From NCBI GenBank assembly GCA_963728535.1, contig CAVSKK010000001.1, forward strand, positions 2,046,001 to 2,110,000: DNA of 64,000 bases, written 5' to 3'. Below are positions 24,636 to 32,912 of this stretch, in pieces. Numbering within the stretch: the first letter of the stretch is position 1; each line of letters begins with the position of its first letter. The DNA comes from VAXT01 sp963728535 (GTDB lineage Bacteria; Actinomycetota; Thermoleophilia; Gaiellales; Gaiellaceae). The notes below the pieces were generated by a model, which was not told the DNA's origin, did not search any database, and saw nothing but the letters and a program-made list of their open reading frames with translations. The translations under genes and the position numbers were made by a program.

Positions 24636-25346
24636 GTGCCTGCCGATCCTCTTGCGGCCCTGGCCGAGGCGCCAGGGCGCGCCGCGATCCTGCTCGACGT
24701 CGACGGCACGCTCGCGCCGATCGCCCCGCGACCCGATGGCGCACGCGTCCCGGAGGAAGCCCGGGCCGAGGTGACGCGGCTCGTCGGAAGCTACGCGCTC
24801 GTCGCGTGCATCAGCGGCAGGACCGGCGAGGACGCCCGCCGGCTCGTTGGAGTCGAGGGCGTCCGCTACGTCGGTTCACACGGACTGGAGCTCGAGCCCG
24901 AGGCGGCGGACTGGCGCGAGCGGATCCGCTTCTTCGCGGACCGGGTCGACTGGCCGGTGGAGGACAAGGGGCTCACGGTCTCGTTTCACTACCGGGAAGC
25001 AGCCGACGAGGAGGCAGCGCTCGCCTACCTCGAGGAGGTGGCCGAGCGAGCGCGAGGGGAAGGCCTCGTGCCGCGCTTCGGCCGCAAGGTGCTCGAAATC
25101 AGGCCGCCGGTTCGCGCCGACAAGGGAACGGCTGTCGAGCACCTTCTCGATGAGGCGGGTCTCCAGCGTGCCCTCTTTGCAGGAGACGACACCACCGACC
25201 TCGACGGCTTCCGAGCCGTCGGCGGGCTCGAGGTCGGCGTGCGCGTGGCCGTCTCGTCGGACGAGGCGCCGGAGGAGCTCGTGCGTACCGCGGACATCGT
25301 CGTCGAGTCACCCGCGGAGCTCGTGGAGCTGTTCCGGCGCCTCTGA
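24636..25346 (+). CDS. otsB: Trehalose-6-phosphate phosphatase
   Basis: A 236-residue HAD-fold protein with nucleophile motif LLDVDGTLAPI, Ser motif ACISGRTGED and the metal-binding GDDTTDLDGF. The order and cap size fit OtsB/T6PP, which removes phosphate from trehalose-6-phosphate to give trehalose, an osmo- and stress protectant. No otsA is in the window. The GTG is the only start near the conserved N-terminus, and its -10 is 7 nt upstream. Confidence 0.88.
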   Translation: MPADPLAALAEAPGRAAILLDVDGTLAPIAPRPDGARVPEEARAEVTRLVGSYALVACISGRTGEDARRLVGVEGVRYVGSHGLELEPEAADWRERIRFFADRVDWPVEDKGLTVSFHYREAADEEAALAYLEEVAERARGEGLVPRFGRKVLEIRPPVRADKGTAVEHLLDEAGLQRALFAGDDTTDLDGFRAVGGLEVGVRVAVSSDEAPEELVRTADIVVESPAELVELFRRL

Positions 25347-26000
25347 CTACGCGAGGTCGAGGACCTCGCTCAGATGCTCGACTGCTGCGCCCTGCCACGC
25401 CTTGCCGGGCTCGGTGAGCTCTTCACCTGGGGCGCGCAGCTGGAGAGCGGTCATGCCGGCTCGCTCGGCGCCCGGGAGCTCGTCGTTCGCGCCGTCGCCG
25501 ACGAAGAGGCACTCGGCCGGCTGGACCTCGAGCCGCTCGCAGGCGATCTCGTAGATGCGCGGATCCGGCTTCGAGATCCCCACGTCACACGAGAAGACCG
25601 TCTCGTCGAGCGTGCCGGCGAGCGGCGTCTCCTCCCAGACGTGGGGGACGTCCTCCGAGCAGACGCTGATCAGGCCGAGGCGGTGACCCCGGCGGCGCAG
25701 CTCGGCGAGCGTCTCGAGCGCGTCGGGTCGAGGAACGAGCGTCCGCTTCGCCCAATTCCGCCTGAGCTCGATCAGCTCACCGATGTCGCCGTCGAGATCG
25801 AGCTCGGCCATGAGCGTGCGGAGCTGATCGGCGATCGGCCCGGTCTCCCGGCTCGGCCGCCCAGCGTGCCACACCTCCCGGAAACGGCCGCGCTCGACGC
25901 CGACCGAATCGGCCATCTGGTCGTAGAAGCGATTCGCCTCGTCCACGTTCCAGGGGACGAGGGTCTGCCAGAGGTCGAAGATGACGGCCCGGTACCTCAC
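25347..26000 (-). CDS. HAD superfamily hydrolase
   Basis: A 217-residue protein with nucleophile motif AVIFDLWQTLVPW, LGLISVCSED (motif II), GISKPDP (Lys motif III) and FVGDGANDELPGA (motif IV). The residue two after the nucleophile is Trp where phosphatases have Asp, as in dehalogenase-like or atypical HADs, so phosphatase activity is uncertain. The GTG start overlaps the polX stop (GTGA). The stop abuts otsB on the other strand. Confidence 0.82.
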   Translation of the reverse strand: MRYRAVIFDLWQTLVPWNVDEANRFYDQMADSVGVERGRFREVWHAGRPSRETGPIADQLRTLMAELDLDGDIGELIELRRNWAKRTLVPRPDALETLAELRRRGHRLGLISVCSEDVPHVWEETPLAGTLDETVFSCDVGISKPDPRIYEIACERLEVQPAECLFVGDGANDELPGAERAGMTALQLRAPGEELTEPGKAWQGAAVEHLSEVLDLA

Positions 26001-27706
26001 TTCTTCAGCAGTCTCTTGACCTCGCCCCACGGCCGCGTGTTCAGGATCTGATCAGGCCCGAGCCACGCTCGCCGCGCCTGGGCGACGCCGAACTCGAGAT
26101 TCGAGAGCGCGCTGATCTGATGCCCATCGCTCGAGATGACGATCTTCACGCCTGCCTCGCCCGCGAGCCGCGCATGAGCGTCGCGTAAGTCGAGCCGGTC
26201 CGGCTGCGCGTTGATCTCGAGGAACGTGCCTGTCTCGAGGGCCGTCTCGACGACACGCTCGAGGTCGACGTCGGCAGGCGGACGGCGGTTCAGCTTCCGG
26301 CCTGTGAGGTGGCCGATGCAATCCACGTGCGGGTTCTCCATCGCAGCCAGCACACGCTCGGTGAGGTCCTTGCGGAAGCCGGAATGCACGGAGGCCATCA
26401 CCCAGTCGCGCTCGGCGAGCGCGTCGTCGGGGACGTCGATCGACCCGTCCGCCCTGATGTTCGCCTCGACCCCTTTCAGGAGCTTGAAGCGCCCGAGCCC
26501 TTCCTGCAGCTTGTCGATCTCACGGCTCTGCGCCTCCATGCGTCCCTCGCGCAAGTAGTGCGAGTGGTCGGTGACGACGATGTAGGTGCGGCCCAGCCGG
26601 CGGGCCTCGCGCACCATCTCCTCGATCGTGTTCTTCCCGTCCGACGACCATGTCGAGTGCGTGTGCATGTCGCCCCGGATGTCCGCGAGCTCGACGAGCT
26701 GAGGCAGCTTCCCCTCGCGCGCGGCTTCGAGCTCGCCCATGTTCTCGCGCAGCTCGGGCGGGATCCACGCGTAGCCGAGCCGCTTGTACAGCCCCTCCTC
26801 GGTGCGGTCGGTGTGCATCTTGCCGGTCTCGACCTCCTGGACCCCGTACTCGGAGATCGAGAGCTTGCGGCGCACGGCTTCCTCGCGCAGGGCGACGTTG
26901 TGCTGTTTCGAGCCCGTGAAGTGCTGGAGGAGGTTGCCGTAGGAGTCCGGCGGCACGACACGCAGGTCGAAGCGCAGGCCCTCGTTGGAGACGACCGTTG
27001 CCTTCGTCTTGCCCTTGGCGACGATCTCGTCGACCCAGGCGAGCTGCGTGAAGTACTCGATGAGTGCAGAGGGATCGCTGGCCGTGGCGATGATGTCGAG
27101 GTCGCGCACGCGCTCTTTCAGGCGACGGACGCTCCCGGCCTCGCTGACCTCCTCCGCTGCGGGGTGCTCCCGGAGCACCGAGACGACGGCGCGCACGGCG
27201 GGCAGAGCCTGGCCGAGGAGCGTCTTGCGCTCGATCTCCACGCGAGGCGTGGCGAGCGCCTTCAGGACGTTCTCCTCCGTCTTCGGGCCGAGGCCGCTCA
27301 GCGTGCGAAGCCGCTCCGACTCGGCAGCCTGCCGCAGCTCGTCGATCGTCGAGACACCGAGCTCCTGCCAGATGCGCCGCGCCGTTTTCGGGCCGAGGCC
27401 CGGCATGTGCATGAACTCGACGACGTCCGCCGGGATGCGCTCCTTGCGCTCGGCGAGGGCGGTGATCTGCCCGTCGTTCACGATCTGCACGATCTTCTCC
27501 TCGATCACCTTGCCGATCCCCGAGAGCTCTTTCGCCTTGCCCTCGACCGCGAGCTGTGCGATCGAGCCGCCCGTCTCGCGCATCCGCTGCGCCGCCCGGC
27601 GATAGGCGAGAGGCCGGAACTGGTCGCTGCCTTCGAGCTCGAGGAAGTCGGCGAGCAGGTCGAACTGTTCGGCGACTTCTGCGTTGCGCGGGAGTGTCTT
27701 CGCCAC
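25997..27706 (-). CDS. polX: Family X DNA polymerase/3'-5' exonuclease
   Basis: 569 residues, the usual bacterial PolX length. The N-terminal 8-kDa and HhH parts have LSGIGKVIEEKI and MPGLGPKTARRIW. The nucleotidyltransferase core has EAGSVRRLKERVRDLDII (catalytic Asp pair). A C-terminal PHP domain holds DMHTHSTWSSDG, VTDHSHY and SSDGHQ metal ligands. It fills short gaps in base-excision repair. GTG 27706 is preferred because TATCAT lies 7 nt upstream; ATG 27727 is also in frame but overlaps the divergent gene's start. Confidence 0.93.
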   Translation of the reverse strand: MAKTLPRNAEVAEQFDLLADFLELEGSDQFRPLAYRRAAQRMRETGGSIAQLAVEGKAKELSGIGKVIEEKIVQIVNDGQITALAERKERIPADVVEFMHMPGLGPKTARRIWQELGVSTIDELRQAAESERLRTLSGLGPKTEENVLKALATPRVEIERKTLLGQALPAVRAVVSVLREHPAAEEVSEAGSVRRLKERVRDLDIIATASDPSALIEYFTQLAWVDEIVAKGKTKATVVSNEGLRFDLRVVPPDSYGNLLQHFTGSKQHNVALREEAVRRKLSISEYGVQEVETGKMHTDRTEEGLYKRLGYAWIPPELRENMGELEAAREGKLPQLVELADIRGDMHTHSTWSSDGKNTIEEMVREARRLGRTYIVVTDHSHYLREGRMEAQSREIDKLQEGLGRFKLLKGVEANIRADGSIDVPDDALAERDWVMASVHSGFRKDLTERVLAAMENPHVDCIGHLTGRKLNRRPPADVDLERVVETALETGTFLEINAQPDRLDLRDAHARLAGEAGVKIVISSDGHQISALSNLEFGVAQARRAWLGPDQILNTRPWGEVKRLLKK

Positions 27707-27713
27707 CCCCGCG

Positions 27714-27719
27714 ATGATA
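27714..27719 (-). promoter_or_regulatory. -10 element of polX (overlaps divergent -10)
   Basis: TATCAT on the minus strand, 7 nt before GTG 27706. A weaker plus-strand GATGAT (27713-27718), 7 nt before ATG 27726, overlaps it and could serve the glycosyltransferase. Confidence 0.45.
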
Positions 27720-27725
27720 TGGGGC

Positions 27726-28442
27726 ATGCGGTCCGTGATCTGCCTCCCCACGTACAACGAGCGCGAGAACATCGAGCCGATGGTCAGGGCGCTCCGCGGC
27801 CTCGAGCTCGAGGACTTGCACGTGCTCGTCATCGACGACAACTCTCCGGACGGGACCGGTGAGATCGCAGACCGTCTCGCCGCAGAGGACGACCACGTGC
27901 ACGTTCTGCATCGTCGCGAGAAGGAGGGGCTAGGGCCCGCGTACCTCGCGGGGTTTCGTCGCGCGCTCGAGCTGGAGGCGGACCTCGTCTTCGAGATGGA
28001 CTGCGACTTCTCGCACGACCCGGACGACGTGCCGCGGCTGGCCGCGGCGACAGCAAACGCGGAGCTCGCGCTCGGCTCCAGGTACGTGCAGGGCGGCGGC
28101 ACGCGCGACTGGGGGTTCGTGCGCCGCTTCGTCTCGCGGGGAGGCTCGCTCTACGCCCAGGTGCTCTTGCAGCTCGGCGTCCGCGACCTGACCGGCGGCT
28201 TCAAGTGCTACCGGCGCGAGGTGCTGGAGACGATCGACCTGGACGGCATCTCGTCACTCGGCTACGTGTTCCAGATCGAGACCACGTACCGGGCGCTGAG
28301 GGCTGGCTTCCGGGTCGTCGAGGTTCCGATCACGTTCGCCGACCGCGAAGTCGGCGGCTCCAAGATGGGCAAGTGGATCGTGCTCGAGGCGATCTGGAAG
28401 GTGCCGGCGCTCCGCGCCCGGGCCCTGCTCGGCCGCCTCTAG
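27726..28442 (+). CDS. Polyprenol monophosphomannose synthase-type glycosyltransferase (GT2)
   Basis: A 238-residue GT2 protein with VICLPTYNERENI at the start, VIDDNSPDGTGEI, the DxD-like EMDCDFSHDP and GGFKCYRREVL. These are standard for dolichol/polyprenol-phosphate mannosyltransferases. It has no membrane helices, as in actinobacterial Ppm1 catalytic domains. It would supply a lipid-linked hexose for lipoglycans or protein O-mannosylation. It is divergent from polX. Confidence 0.88.
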   Translation: MRSVICLPTYNERENIEPMVRALRGLELEDLHVLVIDDNSPDGTGEIADRLAAEDDHVHVLHRREKEGLGPAYLAGFRRALELEADLVFEMDCDFSHDPDDVPRLAAATANAELALGSRYVQGGGTRDWGFVRRFVSRGGSLYAQVLLQLGVRDLTGGFKCYRREVLETIDLDGISSLGYVFQIETTYRALRAGFRVVEVPITFADREVGGSKMGKWIVLEAIWKVPALRARALLGRL

Positions 28443-28451
28443 GGCCATGTC

Positions 28452-28497
28452 CCGGGACCTGGTCCCAGGACGTGTACCGGGACCTGGTCCCAGGACG
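28452..28497. repeat. Two tandem palindromic repeats
   Basis: CCGGGACCTGGTCCCAGGACG occurs at 28452-28472 and again at 28477-28497 (period 25). Each copy contains the perfect palindrome GGGACCTGGTCCC. They lie between two co-oriented genes and could form alternative hairpins, a terminator, or be a dispersed repeat. Confidence 0.75.
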
Positions 28498-28516
28498 GGG
28501 CTTCGCGGGACACCGG

Positions 28517-28522
28517 TAGGTT
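28517..28522 (+). promoter_or_regulatory. -10 element of thioredoxin gene
   Basis: TAGGTT, 6 nt before the ATG at 28529. Confidence 0.45.
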
Positions 28523-28528
28523 TCCGGC

Positions 28529-28843
28529 ATGCGCGAGATCGACGACGAGACGTTCGAGGCGGAGGTCGTTCAGGCCGATCGCCCCGTCGTCGTCGACTTC
28601 TGGGCCCCCTGGTGCGGCCCCTGCAAAGCGGTTGAGCCCGTGCTCGCCGAGCTCGCGGAGACGCTCGGCGGGCGGGTCGAGTTCGCGAAGCTCAACATCG
28701 ACGAGAACCCGGTGAGCGCCTCGCGCTACGGCGTTCTCTCGATCCCGACCGCGATCCTGTTCGAGGGCGGCGAGGCCCGGGAAAGCGTCGTCGGCGCCCG
28801 CTCACGCGCGCACTACGAAAAAGCCTGGGCCGACTGGCTCTAG
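28529..28843 (+). CDS. trxA: Thioredoxin
   Basis: A 104-residue protein with the redox motif WCGPC (C29, C32), VDFWAPW before it and the cis-proline strand SIPTAIL. It is a normal cytoplasmic thioredoxin that reduces protein disulphides. No thioredoxin reductase is nearby. It is a single-gene unit. Confidence 0.95.
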   Translation: MREIDDETFEAEVVQADRPVVVDFWAPWCGPCKAVEPVLAELAETLGGRVEFAKLNIDENPVSASRYGVLSIPTAILFEGGEARESVVGARSRAHYEKAWADWL

Positions 28844-28847
28844 CCGC

Positions 28848-29879
28848 CTAGGCCGGCTGCTCGGCGGAGCCCACCGGAGCGCTGCCCGCGCGAAACTGCT
28901 GTGCCTTCCGCTTGCCGCGCTTGGTTCCGAAGCGCACCCGTGGGTCGAGCATGCCGTACACGAGGTCGACGACGAGATTCAGGATGACGATCAGTAACGC
29001 AACGATGACCGTGATCGCCATCAGCACCGGGAGGTCGCGCCGCGCGAGGCTCTGCGTCAGCAAGTGGCCGACGCCGGGCAGGCTGAAGACCGTTTCGATG
29101 AACAGCACGTTCGCCATCCAGTAGCCGACGTCCATCCCGAGCATGGTCACGACCGGGAGCATCGCGTTCCGCAGGACGTGCGACTGCAGCACCTGCCGGC
29201 CCGAGGCCCCCTTTGCGCGCGCGGTGCGCACGTAGTCCTCGTTCATCGTCTCGATGACGCTCGCGCGGATCATCCGTGCGTAGAGCGCGGCGTAGAGCAT
29301 GGCGAAGGTCAGCCACGGCAGGATCAGGTGCCAGAACCACTGCGTGAACCCCGAGCAGTAGTACCCCGTATTGGCCAGGTCGCAGTAGCCCCCGCCGACC
29401 GGGAAGATGTGAGCCTTGTAGCCGAGCGTGTACGAGAGGATGAGCCCGAGCCAGACCGGGTGAGAGGAAAGCCCGATCAGGACGAAGATCGTCGCCAGCC
29501 GGTCGAGCAACGATCGCGGCCGTAAGGCGGAGAGGATTCCGATCGGGATCGCGATCAGCAGCCACATGACCGCTCCACCCACCACCAGCGAGAGCGTGAC
29601 CGGCATCGCCTCCTTGAGGACCGTGCCCACGTCCCGCTCGTTGACCCAGGACTCGCCGAAGGAACCCTGGCCGATGCGGATGAGGAAGAGCTCATATTGC
29701 TTGTAGAGCGGCCCATTGATCTCGACCGACTCGCGGAGGTTGACCGAGTCCCGCGCCGTCCCGCGCCCGGTTGTTCCCGGATCGCTCGGCACCAGGAAGA
29801 AGAGCGCGAAGCAGACGAGCGTGATTGCGAACAGGAGCACGACCGCCCACAGCAAACGCCTGATGATGAATTCGACCAC
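28848..29879 (-). CDS. ABC transporter permease, oligopeptide/dipeptide type (DppB-like)
   Basis: A 343-residue protein with six helices: an N-terminal EFIIRRLLWAVVLLFAITL helix, a periplasmic loop to about residue 100, then five helices. The permease loop EDYVRTARAKGASGRQVLQSHVLRNAMLP is the EAA motif that contacts the ATPase. The family works with a second permease, two ATPases and a binding protein, none of which are in the window. The GTG start at 29879 has no good Shine-Dalgarno. Confidence 0.88.
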   Translation of the reverse strand: MVEFIIRRLLWAVVLLFAITLVCFALFFLVPSDPGTTGRGTARDSVNLRESVEINGPLYKQYELFLIRIGQGSFGESWVNERDVGTVLKEAMPVTLSLVVGGAVMWLLIAIPIGILSALRPRSLLDRLATIFVLIGLSSHPVWLGLILSYTLGYKAHIFPVGGGYCDLANTGYYCSGFTQWFWHLILPWLTFAMLYAALYARMIRASVIETMNEDYVRTARAKGASGRQVLQSHVLRNAMLPVVTMLGMDVGYWMANVLFIETVFSLPGVGHLLTQSLARRDLPVLMAITVIVALLIVILNLVVDLVYGMLDPRVRFGTKRGKRKAQQFRAGSAPVGSAEQPA

Positions 29880-29915
29880 GCCTAATCCCAGGGTCGCAGT
29901 AGCGCGCCCAGGGCG

Positions 29916-30737
29916 TCAAGGGCGGTCGAAGTGGTCCCAGCCTCCAAGGTCGACCGGCCTGCCCCTGTGCAGGAGGCTGACGCCCGAGCCTTGCTCGCAG
30001 CGCCCGATCGGCACGAAGGCTCCCGGATCCTCGACAGCAGCGAGCAGCTCGTAGTCCTCGCCGAACCCGACATCCTCGACACTCGCTCCCTCCGCCAGTG
30101 GCACCTCCTCTAGGTGGATTACGCAGCGAACGCCCGAGCGGATGGCCAGATGGCCCGCATCGACCGCGAGACCGTCCGAGATGTCGAGCAGCGCGTGTGC
30201 GTGACGCGCCAGCTCCTTGCCCTCGGCGAGACGAAGAGGAGGCCGCGTCAGGCGGTTCTGCCGGAACGCGGCGCCGGCTGCACCGAGCGGGCCAGTGATG
30301 ACGAGAACGTCGCCGGGTTTCGCGCCCGAGCGGCCGGGCACGCGCTCCGAGCGGCCCAGAGCGGTCACGCTGAGCATCACACGCTCGGCGCGACTCGTAT
30401 CTCCCCCGACCACAGGCACACCTGGTTCGTTCAACCCTTCGTAGAGCGCGAGCACGTCGTCGAGCGCGGTCTCACCGGGTAGCGCCAGCGTGACGACGAG
30501 GCCCTCGGGATCCGCTCCGGACGCCGCCAGATCGCTGAGGTTCACCGCCGCTGCGCGAAAGCCGAGGTCCTGCCACGACACGAGGTCGAGGCGAAAGTGC
30601 ACGTCCTGGACCAGAGCATCCTGCGTGACGACCAGGCCGTCCTCGAGCTGCGCTGCATCGTTCTCGATGCCACGGGCAAGGCCGCGCCGCTCGAGCTCGG
30701 CCAGCAGGCCGAGCTCACCGAGCTCCGAGAGCCTCAT
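29916..30737 (-). CDS. thiL: Thiamine-monophosphate kinase
   Basis: A 273-residue protein with the ThiL/PurM fold motifs: TQDALVQDVHF near residue 40, NLSDLAASGADP, GGDTSRAERV, LDISDGLAVDAGHLA and GFGEDYELLAA. It phosphorylates thiamine monophosphate to the active cofactor. It is shorter than the about 320 usual, mostly in loops. The ATG overlaps the thiE 3' end by 23 nt. It is the last gene of the thiD-M-E-L operon under a TPP riboswitch. Confidence 0.9.
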   Translation of the reverse strand: MRLSELGELGLLAELERRGLARGIENDAAQLEDGLVVTQDALVQDVHFRLDLVSWQDLGFRAAAVNLSDLAASGADPEGLVVTLALPGETALDDVLALYEGLNEPGVPVVGGDTSRAERVMLSVTALGRSERVPGRSGAKPGDVLVITGPLGAAGAAFRQNRLTRPPLRLAEGKELARHAHALLDISDGLAVDAGHLAIRSGVRCVIHLEEVPLAEGASVEDVGFGEDYELLAAVEDPGAFVPIGRCEQGSGVSLLHRGRPVDLGGWDHFDRP

Positions 30738-31263
30738 TCACGGCCTTCGCATCCGCGGCAGCCCTCACGACCGCAACTCCGGCCGCGCCGGCGCTCAGGC
30801 AGTCGCGGGCGTTCGACGCATCGACCCCTCCGATCGCAACGACCGGAACCGAGACCGCGCGGCAGATCGCCGCCAAGCCCTCGAGCCCGATCGGCGGATC
30901 GGCATCCGGCTTCGACGGCGTCGCCCAGACGGGGCCGGCCCCGACGTAGGCCGCGCCGGCCGACTGACCGGCCTGCGCCTCCTCCACGCTCGAGGCGGAG
31001 ATCCCGAGGAGCAGACCGGCTCCGACGACCAGCTCGGCGCCCGGATCGTCCCGCCCGAGGTGCACGCCGTCGGCATCCAGCGCGAGCGCCGCGTCGACAT
31101 CGTCGTTGACGACGAAGAGCGCCGGCAGCTCGCGGAAGGGCCGTCCCACCTCGACGACCTCCTCGGTCGCCGCTCCCTTGAGCCGCAGCTGGACGACGGT
31201 CGCACCGCCCTCGACCGCGGCGCGGGCAGTCTCGATGTTGGTGACGATCGCGTGCAGCCTCAC
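30715..31263 (-). CDS. thiE: Thiamine-phosphate synthase
   Basis: A 182-residue TIM-barrel protein with VVQLRLKG, FVVNDDVDAALALDADGVHLG, the phosphate-binding PSKPDADPPIGLEGL region and VVAIGGVDASN. It joins HMP-pyrophosphate and thiazole phosphate. It is slightly shorter than typical (about 210). The GTG start overlaps the thiM stop (GTGA). Confidence 0.88.
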   Translation of the reverse strand: MRLHAIVTNIETARAAVEGGATVVQLRLKGAATEEVVEVGRPFRELPALFVVNDDVDAALALDADGVHLGRDDPGAELVVGAGLLLGISASSVEEAQAGQSAGAAYVGAGPVWATPSKPDADPPIGLEGLAAICRAVSVPVVAIGGVDASNARDCLSAGAAGVAVVRAAADAKAVNEALGAR

Positions 31264-32051
31264 CCCTCAGCCCTCGCGCGCTCGTCGAGCGTCCCGGGAT
31301 CGAGGTTGTAGAGCGCGTCGTAGAGGTTCGCGTGGAACGACCCTGGGCCGGTCGCGCCTTGCGCCGCGTCCTCACCTGCAACGCCGAAGGCGACGAGCGC
31401 CTCAGCGGCTGCCTCCAACGGACGGTCCGGCGCGACGCTCAGGAAGCACCCGGTGATCGCAGTCGAAATGCAGCCCGTGCCGGTCACGGTGGAGAGCAGC
31501 TCGTGCCCGTTTGCAACCGCAACGACACGATCGCCGTCGGAAACATGGTCGACTGCGCCCGTCACCGCGACGACAGAGCCGAGCGCCGAGGCAGCCGTCC
31601 TCGCCAGCTCCGAGCCGGAGTCGCCCGCGCCGATCGACTCAACGCCCCGGATCTCCGCCTGCCGCCCCGCGAGCGTCGCGATCTCGGCGGCATTGCCTCG
31701 AACGACCGCGATCTCGGTCTCGGCGAGCAGTCGCTTCGCAGTCTCGGTGCGAAGCGTCGTCGCCCCGGCGCCGACCGGATCGAGCACCACTGGCACGCTC
31801 GCCGTGTTTGCGGCCTTGCCTGCCAGCAGCATCGCCTCGATCCAATGCTTCGAGAGCGTTCCGATGTTGAGCACGAGCGCCCCGGCGGCAGCGGCCATCT
31901 CCTCGACCTCCTCCACGGCGTGCGCCATCACCGGCAGGGCGCCGAGCGCGAGCGTCGCGTTCGCCGTCTCGTTCATGACCACGTAGTTCGTGATCTGGTG
32001 GACGAGGGGCCTACGCTCCCGAATCGCCGCGAGGTCGGCTCCGGTTCTCAT
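31260..32051 (-). CDS. thiM: Hydroxyethylthiazole kinase
   Basis: A 263-residue ribokinase-like protein with VHQITNYVVMNETANATLALGA at the N-terminus and the VTGTGCIST anion hole and catalytic Cys segment. It phosphorylates hydroxyethylthiazole, a salvage step. The ATG overlaps the thiD stop (ATGA). No thiC or thiG is present here, so this operon by itself does salvage and coupling only. Confidence 0.93.
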   Translation of the reverse strand: MRTGADLAAIRERRPLVHQITNYVVMNETANATLALGALPVMAHAVEEVEEMAAAAGALVLNIGTLSKHWIEAMLLAGKAANTASVPVVLDPVGAGATTLRTETAKRLLAETEIAVVRGNAAEIATLAGRQAEIRGVESIGAGDSGSELARTAASALGSVVAVTGAVDHVSDGDRVVAVANGHELLSTVTGTGCISTAITGCFLSVAPDRPLEAAAEALVAFGVAGEDAAQGATGPGSFHANLYDALYNLDPGTLDERARAEG

Positions 32052-32812
32052 GCGAGGACGTTCACCGGCCCTTCGCCGGCTCCGATCTCGGTCAAACCGT
32101 TTCGAACCGCCTCGGACGCGACGCGCGCGGCTCCTCGCGCAGCGTCCTCGAGGCTCTCGCCACGGGCGAGCAGCGCGGCGAGTGTCGCCGAGTGCGTGCA
32201 GCCCGCGCCGTGGGTCGCAGCGACGTCATGCCGCTCCACCGCGATCTCGACGTGCTGCTCCCCGTCGAAGAGGTGGTCGACTGCGTCTTCGCCGTGGCCG
32301 CCGGTGACAATCACAGCCGGCGCGCCGCGCTCGTGGATCCGCTCTGCGAGCTCGATTCGGGAGCCGCTGCGACCGGCGAGCGCCTCCGCCTCGGGAAGAT
32401 TGGGCGTCACGACGGTTGCAAGCGGAAACAGCCGGTCGACGAGGCTCTGGACAGCGTTCGCCCGAAGGAGCTGGGCGCCGGAGCTTGCGACCATCACCGG
32501 ATCGACAACGAGTGGCACCGGGTGCGCGGCCAGAAAGGAGGCGACCGTGTCGATCAACTCGCGCGAGAAGAGCATCCCGGTCTTCGCTGTGTCCACGCCG
32601 ATGTCGTCGAAGACAGCCTGGAGCTGTGCCTCGACGAAGGCCGGCGGGAGCTCCTGGACGGCGGTCACTCCAAGCGTGCTCTGGGCCGTGAGCGCGACGA
32701 TCGCGGTCATGCCGAAGCAGCCCGCAGCCGCGAACGCCTTCAGGTCGGCCTGAATCCCCGCTCCGCCTCCGGAGTCCGAGCCCGCAATCGTGAGACACCG
32801 TGGAATTGTCAC
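32048..32812 (-). CDS. thiD: Hydroxymethylpyrimidine (phosphate) kinase
   Basis: A 254-residue protein with TIAGSDSGGGAGIQADLKAFAA at the start and VDPVMVASSGAQLL, GGHG and GAGCTHSATLAALLA later, all ThiD hallmarks. It makes HMP-pyrophosphate. The GTG start at 32812 lies just 3' of a TPP riboswitch and is the first gene of the operon. Confidence 0.93.
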   Translation of the reverse strand: MTIPRCLTIAGSDSGGGAGIQADLKAFAAAGCFGMTAIVALTAQSTLGVTAVQELPPAFVEAQLQAVFDDIGVDTAKTGMLFSRELIDTVASFLAAHPVPLVVDPVMVASSGAQLLRANAVQSLVDRLFPLATVVTPNLPEAEALAGRSGSRIELAERIHERGAPAVIVTGGHGEDAVDHLFDGEQHVEIAVERHDVAATHGAGCTHSATLAALLARGESLEDAARGAARVASEAVRNGLTEIGAGEGPVNVLA

Positions 32813-32814
32813 TT

Positions 32815-32890
32815 GACTCCCTTCGCCGGCATGACCCGGATCAGGTTCAGCGGGTGTGTTCTCAGCCTCGGTGACGAGGCACCCCGGTAG
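32815..32890 (-). ncRNA. TPP riboswitch (THI element)
   Basis: On the minus strand the element starts GGGGTGCC, contains the conserved CTGAGA pyrimidine-sensing turn and ACCCGCTGAACCTGATCCGG with the following GTCATGCCGGCGAAGGGA of the pyrophosphate arm, and ends GTC just before the thiD GTG. Because the switch closes only 2-5 nt before the start codon, control at translation initiation is likely. Confidence 0.96.
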
Positions 32891-32895
32891 ACGGA

Positions 32896-32905
32896 AGGGT
32901 ACCCT
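32896..32905. promoter_or_regulatory. Symmetric divergent promoter of thiDMEL and the NTF2-like gene
   Basis: AGGGTACCCT is a perfect palindrome giving TACCCT on both strands. On the plus strand it lies 7 nt before ATG 32913. On the minus strand it stands shortly before the riboswitch 5' end. Confidence 0.5.
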
Positions 32906-32912
32906 TTCGCCT

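Noticed and set aside
26309..27862. A 517-codon open frame antisense to polX
   Set aside because: Complementary-strand shadow of polX; no motifs, and composition is typical of antisense high-GC frames.
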